Below are positions 19,599 to 28,135 of a DNA stretch of 64,000 nucleotides, piece by piece. A program made the translations under genes and the position numbers. The notes under the pieces are model-generated. The model did no database searches. It was not told where the DNA came from and was given only the letters and a program-made list of their open reading frames with translations. Location of the stretch: contig CAJUSP010000001.1 in NCBI GenBank assembly GCA_910589165.1, positions 309,019-373,018 on the forward strand. Direction: 5' to 3'. The stretch comes from an uncultured Adlercreutzia sp. (GTDB taxonomy: Bacteria; Actinomycetota; Coriobacteriia; Coriobacteriales; Eggerthellaceae). Within the stretch, counting starts at the first letter, position 1. Every line of letters starts with the position of its first letter.

Positions 19599-21269
19599 AT
19601 GAGTAAGCGAACGAACCTGCTGAAAATGGCAACCGCCGGCGCGCTGGTGAGCGGCCTGCTGGTTCTGGGGGCCTGCGCGCCCCAGGCCACGCCTCCCGCG
19701 GCGACGGATGCGGCCGATGCGTCCCCGCAGGAGCTGGCCATGACCGGCATTCCCGCCCCGGTGGAAATCGCCGATCGCCCCGTGGTGTACCAGTACCCGG
19801 ACGGCACGCTCGTGCAGCGCACGCCCAGCGAGGATCAGGAATCGCCCGACTACAACATGCCGGCCCAGTACGTGCCGTCCAACGTGGTCAACCTGCATGC
19901 CGACGCCAAGGGCTGCAATTCGTGCCACCCCGATTTGGGCGAGCTGGTGTACAACATGTCGCTCGAGGGCGGTCGCTACGACCACTATGACATGCGCGCC
20001 AAGCTGGGCACCAACGTCGACGTGAACCAGTGCATGAGCTGCCACGCCCTGCGCGGTCGCCCTTCGCAGACGGTCGAGGGCGAGTTCGGCAACCTCATCC
20101 ACGGCATTCACCAGAACATTGACGGCGCCAACTGCTGGAGCTGCCATGCCGCCACCGACGCCACGAGCACCGATGACGTGGTGGGCTCGGGCAATATGGT
20201 CGTTTGGGATCTGTTCAAGTACGACCTGTTGCGCGGTATCAAGGACATCGCCGACGAGGATATGCCCGACAGCTTCAACTACCGTACCGACGAGACGTGG
20301 GAGGCCGATAAGGACTGGACCGTGCAGTGGTTCGGCGGCCCCGAAGAGGGCTGGCGCGACGAGGAGCGCTCCGACCAGATTAAGGCCGGCGACGAGATCG
20401 GCGACCCGGAGATCTTCGATAACTGGACCATCACCATCACGGGTATGGTCGACAAGGAGATCACCTGGACGCTGCCCGAGCTGATTGCCACGGCGCCCTC
20501 CGAGACTCATGTGCAGAAGAAGCTGTGCGCCCATAACCCCACTAACGGCCCGTGGATCTACCAGGGCGAGTGGACCGGCATTCCCATCGAGTGGTTCCTC
20601 GAGCAGGCCGGCGTACAGGAGGGTGCCACTTCGGTGTCCCTCATCGCCAACGACGGCGCCTCGTCCCATTACCCCATCGAGGAGGCCACCGATCCTGAGC
20701 GCAACGACATGATCTGCTACGAGCTGAACGGCGAGCGCCTGCGCCAGACCACCGGCTATCCGGTAGTGTACAAGGCCGAGACCCGCGGTGCCAACGACGA
20801 GCGTCGTGAGATCGTCGAGATCCAGGTGGGCGACCGCGAGGTCGATCCGCACGAGCTGCACGGCAACCACGAGTTCACCAAGCCCGATGTGGGCATCTTC
20901 GACCTGCGCGACGGCCAGATCTTCCAAACCGGCCAGCCCATCCAGTTCCATGGGTATGCCGAGTGCTACAACCAGGAAGTGGCCGCTGTGGAGATCTCCA
21001 TGGACCGTGGCAAGACCTGGAAGCGCTTCGACACGCCCGACCACGACATGGAGCGCCTGATGACCTGGACCTACGACTGGACGCCTGAAGAGGCCGGCTC
21101 CTACTGCATCTACGTGCGCGGCGTGTCCGGCAACGCCTGGCATCCCAACGGCGACATCGAGTACATCGGCGAGACCACCCAGGATCCGCTGAAGATCATG
21201 GTGACCGTGGTCGATCAGCTCCCCGAGCCCGATGTGGTGCTCGAAGAGGGCGACATTGCCTACAACTAG
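19599..21269 (+). CDS. module 3: triheme cytochrome c / sulfite-oxidase-fold fusion lipoprotein
   Basis: 556 residues from the ATG at 19599, preceded by GGAAGGAG; the longer upstream frame would bury the signal peptide. Lipobox VLGAC (Cys26); haem motifs CNSCH (106-110), CMSCH (145-149), CWSCH (179-183); LIHGIH before the third. Oxidored_molyb domain about 275-430 with Cys310 in KKLCAHNPTNG and TGYP. The Ig-like domain has AVEISMDRGKTWKRFD, very close to module 2, so modules 2 and 3 look like the closest pair. Extracytoplasmic, lipid-anchored; substrate unknown. Confidence 0.85.
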   Translation: MSKRTNLLKMATAGALVSGLLVLGACAPQATPPAATDAADASPQELAMTGIPAPVEIADRPVVYQYPDGTLVQRTPSEDQESPDYNMPAQYVPSNVVNLHADAKGCNSCHPDLGELVYNMSLEGGRYDHYDMRAKLGTNVDVNQCMSCHALRGRPSQTVEGEFGNLIHGIHQNIDGANCWSCHAATDATSTDDVVGSGNMVVWDLFKYDLLRGIKDIADEDMPDSFNYRTDETWEADKDWTVQWFGGPEEGWRDEERSDQIKAGDEIGDPEIFDNWTITITGMVDKEITWTLPELIATAPSETHVQKKLCAHNPTNGPWIYQGEWTGIPIEWFLEQAGVQEGATSVSLIANDGASSHYPIEEATDPERNDMICYELNGERLRQTTGYPVVYKAETRGANDERREIVEIQVGDREVDPHELHGNHEFTKPDVGIFDLRDGQIFQTGQPIQFHGYAECYNQEVAAVEISMDRGKTWKRFDTPDHDMERLMTWTYDWTPEEAGSYCIYVRGVSGNAWHPNGDIEYIGETTQDPLKIMVTVVDQLPEPDVVLEEGDIAYN

Positions 21270-21288
21270 GCTGGAAGGAGTGAAGATA

Positions 21289-22095
21289 ATGACGACAATG
21301 ACTCATAAAGCCGTCGCTGTCACCAGCTCTGCGCTGCTGCTTGCCAGCATGGGCGCTACGGCCGCGGTAACGTTGGGAAGCGGCACCGCCCAGGCGGCGA
21401 CGCCCGATGTGGCCGCTGAGACCGCCGAGGAGGGCATCGTCGCGGGCAATGTAATGCTCGACGAGGTCATGGGTACCTTCAGCTATACCCAGGCCCAGGG
21501 TGCCACCGTGGACGTCATCCGCAGCGCCATGGCCAAGGCGAGCCAGTATCTCTGCGCCGGCCTTCCCATAGTGGAAGGGGATATCGATGCCTCTACGTGG
21601 GCCATCGACATCCGCGGTGCGGTCGACCATTCCTATACGACTACCATCGGCGCGCTGCAGGCCGACGACGAGCTGGTGAGCCAGCTTATGGGCTGCGCCT
21701 GCGCCGGCAACCCCGCCGACGGCGGCGCGGCGGTGAATGCTGAAGTAACGGGTGTTCCCGTAACGACGCTTCTCGAGCGCGCCGGTGTGGCTGCCGATGC
21801 CAACACCGTGGTGCTGCGCTCTGCTGACGGCTACGAGATCGCGCTGCCGCTGGTGTACCTGAAGACGCATTACTGCCCCATCGTGTTCAACGTGGCCGGG
21901 TCTCCCATTGCGGAGTCTATGGGCGGCGCCAACCAGCTGTGGCTCGGCTCCACTGCCGCGAAGTACTTCGCCCGCGACATCATCTCCGTCACCGTCGAGG
22001 TGCGCGATGAGGTGCCGACCTCGCCCGAAGCCGATGCCGACACCTACGCGAACCTCCCCAACGTGGGCGTCGCCTTCGGCGGCGAAGTCGCCTAA
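21289..22095 (+). CDS. module 3: small exported sulfite-oxidase-fold protein
   Basis: 268 residues from the ATG at 21289 (GGAAGGAG at 21273-21280), 19 bases after the large gene. The signal peptide ends near GTAQA/ATPD. Conserved points are YLCAG, GCACAGNPADG (CAC instead of CSC), YCPIVF and the TYANLPNVGVAFGGEVA tail. It is the most divergent small paralog at its N-terminus and in the first half of the core. A strong terminator follows. Confidence 0.82.
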   Translation: MTTMTHKAVAVTSSALLLASMGATAAVTLGSGTAQAATPDVAAETAEEGIVAGNVMLDEVMGTFSYTQAQGATVDVIRSAMAKASQYLCAGLPIVEGDIDASTWAIDIRGAVDHSYTTTIGALQADDELVSQLMGCACAGNPADGGAAVNAEVTGVPVTTLLERAGVAADANTVVLRSADGYEIALPLVYLKTHYCPIVFNVAGSPIAESMGGANQLWLGSTAAKYFARDIISVTVEVRDEVPTSPEADADTYANLPNVGVAFGGEVA

Positions 22096-22100
22096 GACCC

Positions 22101-22199
22101 CACCCAACGCAACCCTCCCTCTTGGCCCCGCCGCACTCCTCCCCGCGGCGGGGCCGCTTTTTTGCTCGCGCCAGTGTAAACGGTGTAAAGTCGGTGCAA
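22101..22199 (+). repeat. left copy of a ~100-bp direct repeat flanking the ATPase gene
   Basis: Contains CACCCAAC, the GGCCCCGCCGC terminator hairpin, CGCCAGTG and the start of the GGTGTAAA-type repeats. The same order of blocks recurs at 23453-23550 with only scattered differences. Confidence 0.7.
22124..22163 (+). terminator. terminator after module 3
   Basis: Perfect 11-bp stem (22124-22134 with 22145-22155) followed by six T. Confidence 0.9.
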
Positions 22200-22241
22200 A
22201 TGGTGTAAAGTCGGTGCAAGTGGTGTAAAGTCGGTGCAAGT
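22182..22241 (+). repeat. three tandem 20-bp iterons upstream of the ATPase gene
   Basis: Three head-to-tail copies of GGTGTAAAGTCGGTGCAAGT (the first ends AT). A partial fourth unit begins GGCGTA. The 20-bp period puts each unit on the same DNA face, as at protein-binding arrays. One and a half units recur after the gene (about 23533-23561). Confidence 0.8.
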
Positions 22242-22263
22242 GGCGTACGAGACGGGAGCAGGT

Positions 22264-23412
22264 ATGGTCGCTAATCCTTTCAAGCCGACGGCCGGCAAGA
22301 TGCCGCCTATCCTGATCGGGCGACAAAGCATCATCGATGACTTCCGAGAGGGCCTGGCCAACGGTGCTGGCGCTCCTGGTCGGCTGATGCTCGTTATGGG
22401 ACAGCGCGGCTATGGGAAGACGGTTATGCTAACCGAGATGCGCCGCATAGCTGATGACTGCGGCTGGCTCACTATTTCTGAAACGGCTTCAGAAGGCCTG
22501 ACGGCGCGGCTGATAAATGCTCTCAACCCGAAAGGTTGGCATTTGGAAGGCGCCACCGTCAGTCCTTCGGTAGGCATCCCGGGCGTTGCCTCGGCAAGCT
22601 TGGGCAATGCATCGATCGCCTTCGATGAGACGGCTGCGCTGACGTTGCGCAACGCTATCCAGGGCGTGCTCGATAGTCGCAAGGTGAAAAAGGGTAACGG
22701 AATTCTGTTCACCATCGATGAGACACAGGCGGCCTCTCACGACGATATGGTGGCTATTGCGACAGCGGTGCAGCACATCATCACCGATCAAGACCTTTCT
22801 CCTCTTCCCGACTCGCAGAAGAAAGGGGTCGCCTTCGCTTTTGCCGGCCTGCCTTCCTTGGTCGACGAGCTGGTGAACCACAAGGTGCTCACGTTTCTTC
22901 GCCGCTCCCTTAAGCGCGAGCTTGGCGATGTGCCCCTGCCGGATGTACGGAACGCCTACGTTGAGTCTTTCACTGACTCGGGGAAGCAGATCAGCGACGG
23001 GCGCGCCGCTGAATGCGCTCAGCTTTCCGGAGGCTATCCTTACATGATCCAGCTGATTGGCTACTACGTGTGGCAGTCGGCGGAGCGAGAGGGTCGTACG
23101 GCGGTGACCGAGGAGGATGTCGCCCGAGGGTTTGGCGATGCTTTGCAAGCCTTCGGAGACGCGGTGTGCGCACCGGCCTTCGATGCCTTGAGCTCAGCGG
23201 CGCGGAAATTCGTTCTGGCCATGGCGGAAGATGGCGAGGGGCCGACGCTTGTTGCGGACGTGGCGCAGCGGGCAGGGAAGAGCCGAAGCTGGGCCAACAA
23301 GTACCGCGAGGTGCTTATCGCCGAAAAAGTGATTGTCCCTGCTGATTTCGGCTACGTTCGTTTCGCCATTCCCCACCTGGCAAAGTATCTGGAAAACGCA
23401 AGACGCTCGTAG
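22264..23412 (+). CDS. AAA ATPase (ORC/CDC6-like, winged-helix C-terminus)
   Basis: 382 residues from the ATG at 22264, behind a GGGAGCAGG site. Walker A is GQRGYGKT (near residue 46) and a Walker B-like ILFTIDE appears near 155; the layout resembles the ATP-binding family related to archaeal ORC/CDC6 proteins. The C-terminal third (about 300-382), with DVAQRAGKSRSWANKYREVLI, looks like a winged helix. It has no relation to the cytochrome modules around it, is bracketed by near-identical ~100-bp repeats with terminators, and lies behind iterons that it may bind. Function unknown; acquisition by insertion is inferred. Confidence 0.75.
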   Translation: MVANPFKPTAGKMPPILIGRQSIIDDFREGLANGAGAPGRLMLVMGQRGYGKTVMLTEMRRIADDCGWLTISETASEGLTARLINALNPKGWHLEGATVSPSVGIPGVASASLGNASIAFDETAALTLRNAIQGVLDSRKVKKGNGILFTIDETQAASHDDMVAIATAVQHIITDQDLSPLPDSQKKGVAFAFAGLPSLVDELVNHKVLTFLRRSLKRELGDVPLPDVRNAYVESFTDSGKQISDGRAAECAQLSGGYPYMIQLIGYYVWQSAEREGRTAVTEEDVARGFGDALQAFGDAVCAPAFDALSSAARKFVLAMAEDGEGPTLVADVAQRAGKSRSWANKYREVLIAEKVIVPADFGYVRFAIPHLAKYLENARRS

Positions 23413-23452
23413 GGCGGGCACGTTGCCGACTGACAATCGCGCCAGCAGCGTT

Positions 23453-23550
23453 CACCCAACACAACTCTCCTTTTCGGCCCCGCCGCACCCCTCCCTGCGG
23501 CGGGGCCGCTTTTTGCCTGCGCCAGTGCAAACGGTGTAAATTCGGTGCAA
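23453..23550 (+). repeat. right copy of the ~100-bp direct repeat flanking the ATPase gene
   Basis: Same order of blocks as 22101-22199, including the terminator hairpin and a GGTGTAAATTCGGTGCAAGT iteron variant. Confidence 0.7.
23476..23515 (+). terminator. terminator after the ATPase gene
   Basis: Perfect 11-bp stem (23476-23486 with 23497-23507) and TTTTT; nearly identical to the one after module 3. Confidence 0.88.
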
Positions 23551-23699
23551 GTGGTGTACATGAAGTCTGCTATGCCACCTTTGCATGACGGTGTCTTTTC
23601 GGGCGTTGATGCGCGCGGCGAAGATGATAATGGGATCAAACGGGGAGATGCGAGGCTCGGCGAGGGGGCGTATGGTTTCTCGATCTGACAATAATCGCT

Positions 23700-23708
23700 G
23701 GGGGGGGG
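23700..23708 (+). repeat. G9 homopolymer at the 5' end of a MerR gene
   Basis: Nine consecutive G. The frame starting at ATG 23672, which has a GAGGGGG ribosome site, stops at TGA 23720-23722 in this sequence; one added G would join it to the MerR frame. Confidence 0.85.
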
Positions 23709-23733
23709 TGCCCCTCTTCTGAGCATAGGGGAG

Positions 23734-24612
23734 ATGGCGGCAGCGAATGGGGTGAGCACGCGACTGCTCCGCTACTACCAGGAGCTCGGCCTCATTGAGC
23801 CGGCTCATATCGACAAGATGACGGGTCATCGGTTTTACGATCTGCTTCAATCGGATGCTATTGATATGGTGCGTGAGTTGCAGGGCATCGGCCTTTCTCT
23901 CGACGAAATCGTGGCCATTGTGACATCCGGGTCGTTGAGGGGGCTACACGATGCTGTGCTGAGTAGGCGCGATATGATCGTCGAAGAGATCCGACGTCTC
24001 GAGATTGCCCGGGACATCGCCATGTCCATGGTTGAAAGCATCGAGCGATTCCAAGGGAACGATATCACCGATCAAATTCTCTTTGAGCGTGCTCCTGCTT
24101 CCTCGATGGTGGTGTTTGACATTCCCGCCGGCATGGCACCCCAAGATGATGTGCGAAAGGGGCGCGAGGAATGGGAGCGGGTGCTGCGTTTCGTCAAGGC
24201 CGAGATGATAGAGCGCGACTACCCCCTCGAACTTTTCAGGAATATCAGCTGCGCGGTGCCCTGCGAACGGGTGGTAAGGGGTGATCATCGCGCCACATAC
24301 GCCTTCGTGAGGCTCACCCAAGAGATGGAGGCATACGTTCAGGGCGCGACGCCCATACCGGCTGGACTCTATCTCGTCTACTACGGCCGGGAAATGTACC
24401 TTCCGAGCGGGGAGGGGTTTGCCACTCACCTGATTCCGCGTTTTCTCGATTACGCGCAGGCCAAGGACCTTGAAATCTGCGGTGACTACTACGAGGAGAT
24501 CCTTTGTCGATGGCCGCTTTTGCTGGGTGACAGCCAGAAGCTATTCCGCGTCAGTGTTCAAGTGAGGCCTCGCGGGAATGGCGGAAAGCTGAAAGAAATC
24601 GGTTGCATTTAA
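23734..24612 (+). CDS. MerR-family regulator, N-terminus possibly out of frame (G-tract)
   Basis: 292 residues from ATG 23734. The MerR HTH is present (STRLLRYYQELGLIEP, GHRFYDLLQSD), as are the coiled coil and the effector-binding domain (LYLVYYGREMYLP, RFLDYAQAKDLEICGDYYEE). This start lacks the usual first strand/helix; the codons just upstream read LLSIGE, exactly what MerR proteins have there (compare YLNVGQ in the paralog). With G10 instead of G9 the frame would begin at ATG 23672 and encode the full domain. Base use is somewhat less GC-rich than its neighbours. Probable activator of module 4. Confidence 0.8.
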   Translation: MAAANGVSTRLLRYYQELGLIEPAHIDKMTGHRFYDLLQSDAIDMVRELQGIGLSLDEIVAIVTSGSLRGLHDAVLSRRDMIVEEIRRLEIARDIAMSMVESIERFQGNDITDQILFERAPASSMVVFDIPAGMAPQDDVRKGREEWERVLRFVKAEMIERDYPLELFRNISCAVPCERVVRGDHRATYAFVRLTQEMEAYVQGATPIPAGLYLVYYGREMYLPSGEGFATHLIPRFLDYAQAKDLEICGDYYEEILCRWPLLLGDSQKLFRVSVQVRPRGNGGKLKEIGCI

Positions 24613-24633
24613 CGTAACGTCAAGGACTAGCAT
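24603..24633 (+). promoter_or_regulatory. MerR-type promoter of module 4
   Basis: TTGCAT (24603-24608), 19-bp spacer, TAGCAT (24628-24633). The dyad differs from the other modules: TTaACGTaACGTcAA at 24609-24623, suggesting a distinct regulator, most simply the adjacent MerR. The -35 lies inside the end of that gene. Confidence 0.65.
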
Positions 24634-24732
24634 CCCCCCAGACATAGGGAGGAAGGCCAATACGGGCCATATGACGAGAGGGGGTTTACGCAATCGCCCT
24701 ATGTGGAAGGAGTAGAAAGTTAGGAGGTTTCA

Positions 24733-26463
24733 ATGCTGCTTAATACAGCAAAGGCACTGAAGCTCACGCTCGCGGGTTTAGCCGTTGTGGGCACCTTGGC
24801 CGTTGTCGGCTGCGCCCCTCAGGCTGCGCCGGAGGCGACGAGCGACGATGGTGCCAAGGCGACGCTTACCGAGGCGATGGGCGACCGCATGGGGGATCAC
24901 ATGGCGTCTGGCACGCGCATCTCCAATCCGGTTGTCGACGACTTCGGCGTTACGCTTCCTGAAGTGTGGATCAAGGAGGACGGAACGCTCATTCAGCGCA
25001 CGCCCACCTTCCCGACCAGCGTAGGCCTCGCCAACAAGGTTGATGGCAACTACGCCAACGAGGTAGAGGTCGGCGAGAGCGGGAACCTGTTGGGGTGGAC
25101 CGACCCCGAGGTGTCCATGCGCTACTACAACGCCGATGGACGCGGCTGCGACTCGTGCCATGAGAATCTGGACGATACGGTCACCAACAGCCTCACGGGC
25201 TCGTTCGCCCATCCGCTCATCAACTCGGGCCTCGACGTCGATGTGTCGGTCAATTCGTGCAACCACTGCCATCATGTGCTCAATGAGACGGCCAGCTGGA
25301 TTCATAACATTCATATGGTGAATACCGACACGCCGGTTGCTCAGTGCGTCACGTGCCACGAGATCAGCCCGGTGGACAAGCACTGGGCTCTGTGGGACGA
25401 GGTTAAATACGACCTGATGGGCGGCATCACCAAGGTTTCCGCCGAGGAATCCGAGGCTGATATCACCTTCACGCAGGACAAGGTCATTCCCACCGAGGAA
25501 TTGTTCAACGTGGGCTGGAACGATTGCGCCCAGAGCGAGATGTTCAACATGGACACCGCAAGCGGAAAGACCACGCCGGTCGACGAGGAGCTCTTCAACA
25601 ACTGGGAGATCACCATCTACGGCGACGGTGTCAAGCAAGAGAAGACCTACAAGCTGCCCGAGCTCATCGAGCAGGCACCAAGCGTGACGACGCAGATGAC
25701 GTCTATGTGCATCGACGACTACGGCCTGGGCCTGATCGGCAACGTCGAGGTGACGGGTATTCCGCTGCAGTGGCTGTTCGAGCAGGCGGGGCTGACTGAT
25801 GATGCCAAGGCCGTGACAACGCTGTCTATCGACAGCGATCCCTTTGAAGAGACGCCGGCCCATGCGCTCAACTTCGACGACACCATGATCGGCGTCGACT
25901 TCCCCGATCGCCAGATTCTGCTCGTCTACGAAATCAACGGCGAGCGCCTATCGGTGGCCGACGGCTATCCGGTGGCCTTCTGGTCCGGTGCCGACAAGGC
26001 GGCCCGCAACACCAAGCAGGTGACGTCCATTCGCGTGGATACGACCGAGCAGGCAACCTGGACGAACCCCATGGGCAAGAACGGCAACTACGCCAACGTG
26101 GGCATTGTGGGTCTAGAGACGGGCACCTGCATTCAGGCCGGTCAGCCCTTCACCATCGAGGGCTATGCCTTCGGCTTCGCCCGTCCCTTGGAGAAGATCC
26201 AGTTCTCCATGGACAACGGCGCCACGTGGCAGGATTTGGATGTGTCGTCTTCGACGGCCGACAAATGGGTGTGGTGGAGCTACACCTTCACGCCGCCCGA
26301 GGGAACTGACACCGCTTACGTGCTGCAGGTTCGCGCCGTTGCCAAGGACGGCAGCGTGACCGGTTTTGAGGCGGACGGCACCGAGGTGTGGGCTCCGTTG
26401 CGCATTATGGTGAATGCGAAGTCCGACCTCGAGCAGTTCCGTCAAGAAGTGGAAAGCAGGTAA
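24733..26463 (+). CDS. module 4: triheme cytochrome c / sulfite-oxidase-fold fusion lipoprotein
   Basis: 576 residues, the longest of the six. Lipobox AVVGC (Cys27); haem motifs CDSCH (139-143), CNHCH (176-180), CVTCH (205-209); WIHNIH between haems 2 and 3. Longer N-terminal linker (Met/Asp-rich) before the first haem. Oxidored_molyb domain about 290-455 with Cys326 in TSMCIDDYG (the NPxxG seen in modules 1-3 and 6 is lost) and DGYP. The Ig-like domain has KIQFSMDNGATWQDLD. AGGAGG precedes the ATG. Separated from modules 1-3 by the ATPase and a MerR gene. Confidence 0.85.
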   Translation: MLLNTAKALKLTLAGLAVVGTLAVVGCAPQAAPEATSDDGAKATLTEAMGDRMGDHMASGTRISNPVVDDFGVTLPEVWIKEDGTLIQRTPTFPTSVGLANKVDGNYANEVEVGESGNLLGWTDPEVSMRYYNADGRGCDSCHENLDDTVTNSLTGSFAHPLINSGLDVDVSVNSCNHCHHVLNETASWIHNIHMVNTDTPVAQCVTCHEISPVDKHWALWDEVKYDLMGGITKVSAEESEADITFTQDKVIPTEELFNVGWNDCAQSEMFNMDTASGKTTPVDEELFNNWEITIYGDGVKQEKTYKLPELIEQAPSVTTQMTSMCIDDYGLGLIGNVEVTGIPLQWLFEQAGLTDDAKAVTTLSIDSDPFEETPAHALNFDDTMIGVDFPDRQILLVYEINGERLSVADGYPVAFWSGADKAARNTKQVTSIRVDTTEQATWTNPMGKNGNYANVGIVGLETGTCIQAGQPFTIEGYAFGFARPLEKIQFSMDNGATWQDLDVSSSTADKWVWWSYTFTPPEGTDTAYVLQVRAVAKDGSVTGFEADGTEVWAPLRIMVNAKSDLEQFRQEVESR

Positions 26464-26466
26464 GCC

Positions 26467-27270
26467 ATGGAAAAGACAACGAAGAAGATAGCGGGGGTGA
26501 CCGGAACGCTCATGCTCCTCTCGATGGGGGCCAATGCGGCGGTAGCCTTCGCAGATGATGGGATCTCGCCCGATCTGCAGCCTGCGGCTGACGAGCAGGT
26601 CACGGGTGCCGAGGGATCTGTCGTTGCCAAGGAAAAAGTGGCGGGGGCATTCTCGTATACCCAGTCGAAGGTGAGCTCCGTTGCCGATATCGTGCGAGCC
26701 ATGGGAGCGGCCCAGTACTTGTGCGGAGGTCAGGCCTCCGAGGTCGGGGAAGCGAACGCGGCTGACTGGGTCATTGCCGTGGGCGGCCAGGTTGAGAGCC
26801 CCTATGCGATGACGGTGGCCGAGCTCCAGCAAGACCCCGACGTTCAGAAGACCCTCATCGGCTGCTCCTGCTCGGGCAACCCGGCTGACGGCGGCGCCTC
26901 GGTTAACGCGATGGTCAGGGGCGTGTCGGTCAACGTGCTCATGAAGAAGGCCGCGGTTTCCCCCGAGGCGAACACGGCGGTGTTTATCTCGGCCGACGGA
27001 TACGAGGTCGCATTGCCCGTCTCCTATCTCAAGTCGCATCAGTGCCCGATTGTCTTCGACGTAAACGGCTCTTCGATCGATGAGGTAATGGGCGGCACGA
27101 ACCAACTGTGGCTCGGGTCGACGTCCGCGCGGTACTTTGCGCGGAACATCGTGTCAATTACCTTCGAAACGCGCGACGAGGCGCCAGCGGCTCCGGGAAC
27201 TCCGGAGGCGGGCGATACGTACGCGAATCTTCCCAATATCGGTGTCGACTTTGGCGGCACCATCGGCTAG
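26467..27270 (+). CDS. module 4: small exported sulfite-oxidase-fold protein
   Basis: 267 residues, 3 bases after the large gene. Signal peptide ends near AVAFA/DDG. Conserved: YLCGG, GCSCSGNPADG (CSGN in place of CAGN), QCPIVF, and the tail TYANLPNIGVDFGGTIG, which departs from the GGEVA ending of the others. MVRGVSVNVLMKK replaces the usual VTGV segment. Same inferred role as partner of the large subunit. Confidence 0.82.
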   Translation: MEKTTKKIAGVTGTLMLLSMGANAAVAFADDGISPDLQPAADEQVTGAEGSVVAKEKVAGAFSYTQSKVSSVADIVRAMGAAQYLCGGQASEVGEANAADWVIAVGGQVESPYAMTVAELQQDPDVQKTLIGCSCSGNPADGGASVNAMVRGVSVNVLMKKAAVSPEANTAVFISADGYEVALPVSYLKSHQCPIVFDVNGSSIDEVMGGTNQLWLGSTSARYFARNIVSITFETRDEAPAAPGTPEAGDTYANLPNIGVDFGGTIG

Positions 27271-27297
27271 GCCCCCTTGGGGCACCCCCTCCCCTCT

Positions 27298-27324
27298 GCG
27301 CCCCCGCCGCTTCGGCGGGGGCGC
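27298..27324 (+). terminator. terminator after module 4
   Basis: Perfect 12-bp stem (27298-27309 with 27313-27324), 3-base loop, then CCCGTTT. Confidence 0.75.
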
Positions 27325-27422
27325 CCCGTTTAGGGGCGGTCGAACAGGGGATGTGCGATGTGCTTCCGAGTGACCGAGGCCTAGAGCGGCCAATTCGTTT
27401 CGGCAAGATAAGGAGAGGCGAG

Positions 27423-28037
27423 ATGACGGGACAAGGCAATGAGCGCGCGCGACTTTGTCGCCAGGAACGTCCGAGCGTGAATCGAATTGCTCTTGCCGCT
27501 TTGCTGGTGGTAGCCGCCATGGGCCCATGCTTCACCATGGCGAGTTGCGCGGATGATGTTGATGGAGATCACCAGATGCCCCCATCAGAGCAGAGTGCCG
27601 TCGTCGAGCATGATGGGCGTACAGCGATGGATGACGGAGTGTCCGGAGCCGGCTCGGAACGCAATCGAGATTTGACGCTGAGTGATATCCCCGCCGATGC
27701 GCTGATAACGGTCGACGAGCTTCAGGGCATGCTCGTATCGCAGAATCCTCCCTTTCTCGTGGATATTCGCGCCCAAGGTTTCTGGATAGACGGACATATT
27801 CCCGAGGCACGCAATATTCCGGCTGGCAAGCAGCTTGATATTCGCTTGGAAGAGATACCCGACGATGGCACGCTGATCGTACTGGTGCCCCGCGGTGAGG
27901 AGCGCGTTGCGGAAGTATGGCAGACGCTGGTGGATGCCGGTTACGAGCAAGATGCCGTTAAGGCCCTGGCTGGCGGCATGGATGCTTGGAAGGAGGCCGG
28001 GCTGCCGGTGCAGCAGGAGGTAGATCTCGGTTGCTGA
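27423..28037 (+). CDS. exported rhodanese-like protein lacking the catalytic cysteine (copy 1)
   Basis: 204 residues from the ATG at 27423 (AGGAGAGGCGAG upstream). An N-terminal hydrophobic segment ends in FTMASC, a plausible lipobox. The rhodanese domain (about 95-200) has FLVDIRAQGFWIDGHIPEARNIPAG and ends AGGMDAWKEAGLPV. The active-site loop reads LVPRGEERV where active rhodaneses have CRxGxRS, so the sulfur-carrying Cys is absent. The protein ends in DLGC; the terminal Cys is also present in copy 2. Cytoplasmic-membrane-attached and extracytoplasmic; sulfurtransferase activity is doubtful. Confidence 0.8.
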   Translation: MTGQGNERARLCRQERPSVNRIALAALLVVAAMGPCFTMASCADDVDGDHQMPPSEQSAVVEHDGRTAMDDGVSGAGSERNRDLTLSDIPADALITVDELQGMLVSQNPPFLVDIRAQGFWIDGHIPEARNIPAGKQLDIRLEEIPDDGTLIVLVPRGEERVAEVWQTLVDAGYEQDAVKALAGGMDAWKEAGLPVQQEVDLGC

Positions 28038-28062
28038 GTTTTTTGTGGGACACCTTGAGGCC

Positions 28063-28093
28063 TTGACTCTTCCCCTAGGGGAACGCGTAGGTT
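28063..28093 (+). promoter_or_regulatory. MerR-type promoter of rhodanese copy 2
   Basis: TTGACT (28063-28068), 19-bp spacer centred on TTCCCCTAGGGGAA, TAGGTT (28088-28093). This is the clearest example of the architecture. Confidence 0.85.
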
Positions 28094-28135
28094 CTTTTGA
28101 GGTAATTGAAGCGTTTTCAGGAGGGATGTGGGCTG

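Noticed and set aside
22182..22241. Tandem 20-bp repeats as a CRISPR array
   Set aside because: Units are contiguous with no spacers and no cas genes nearby; iteron-like array is the better reading.
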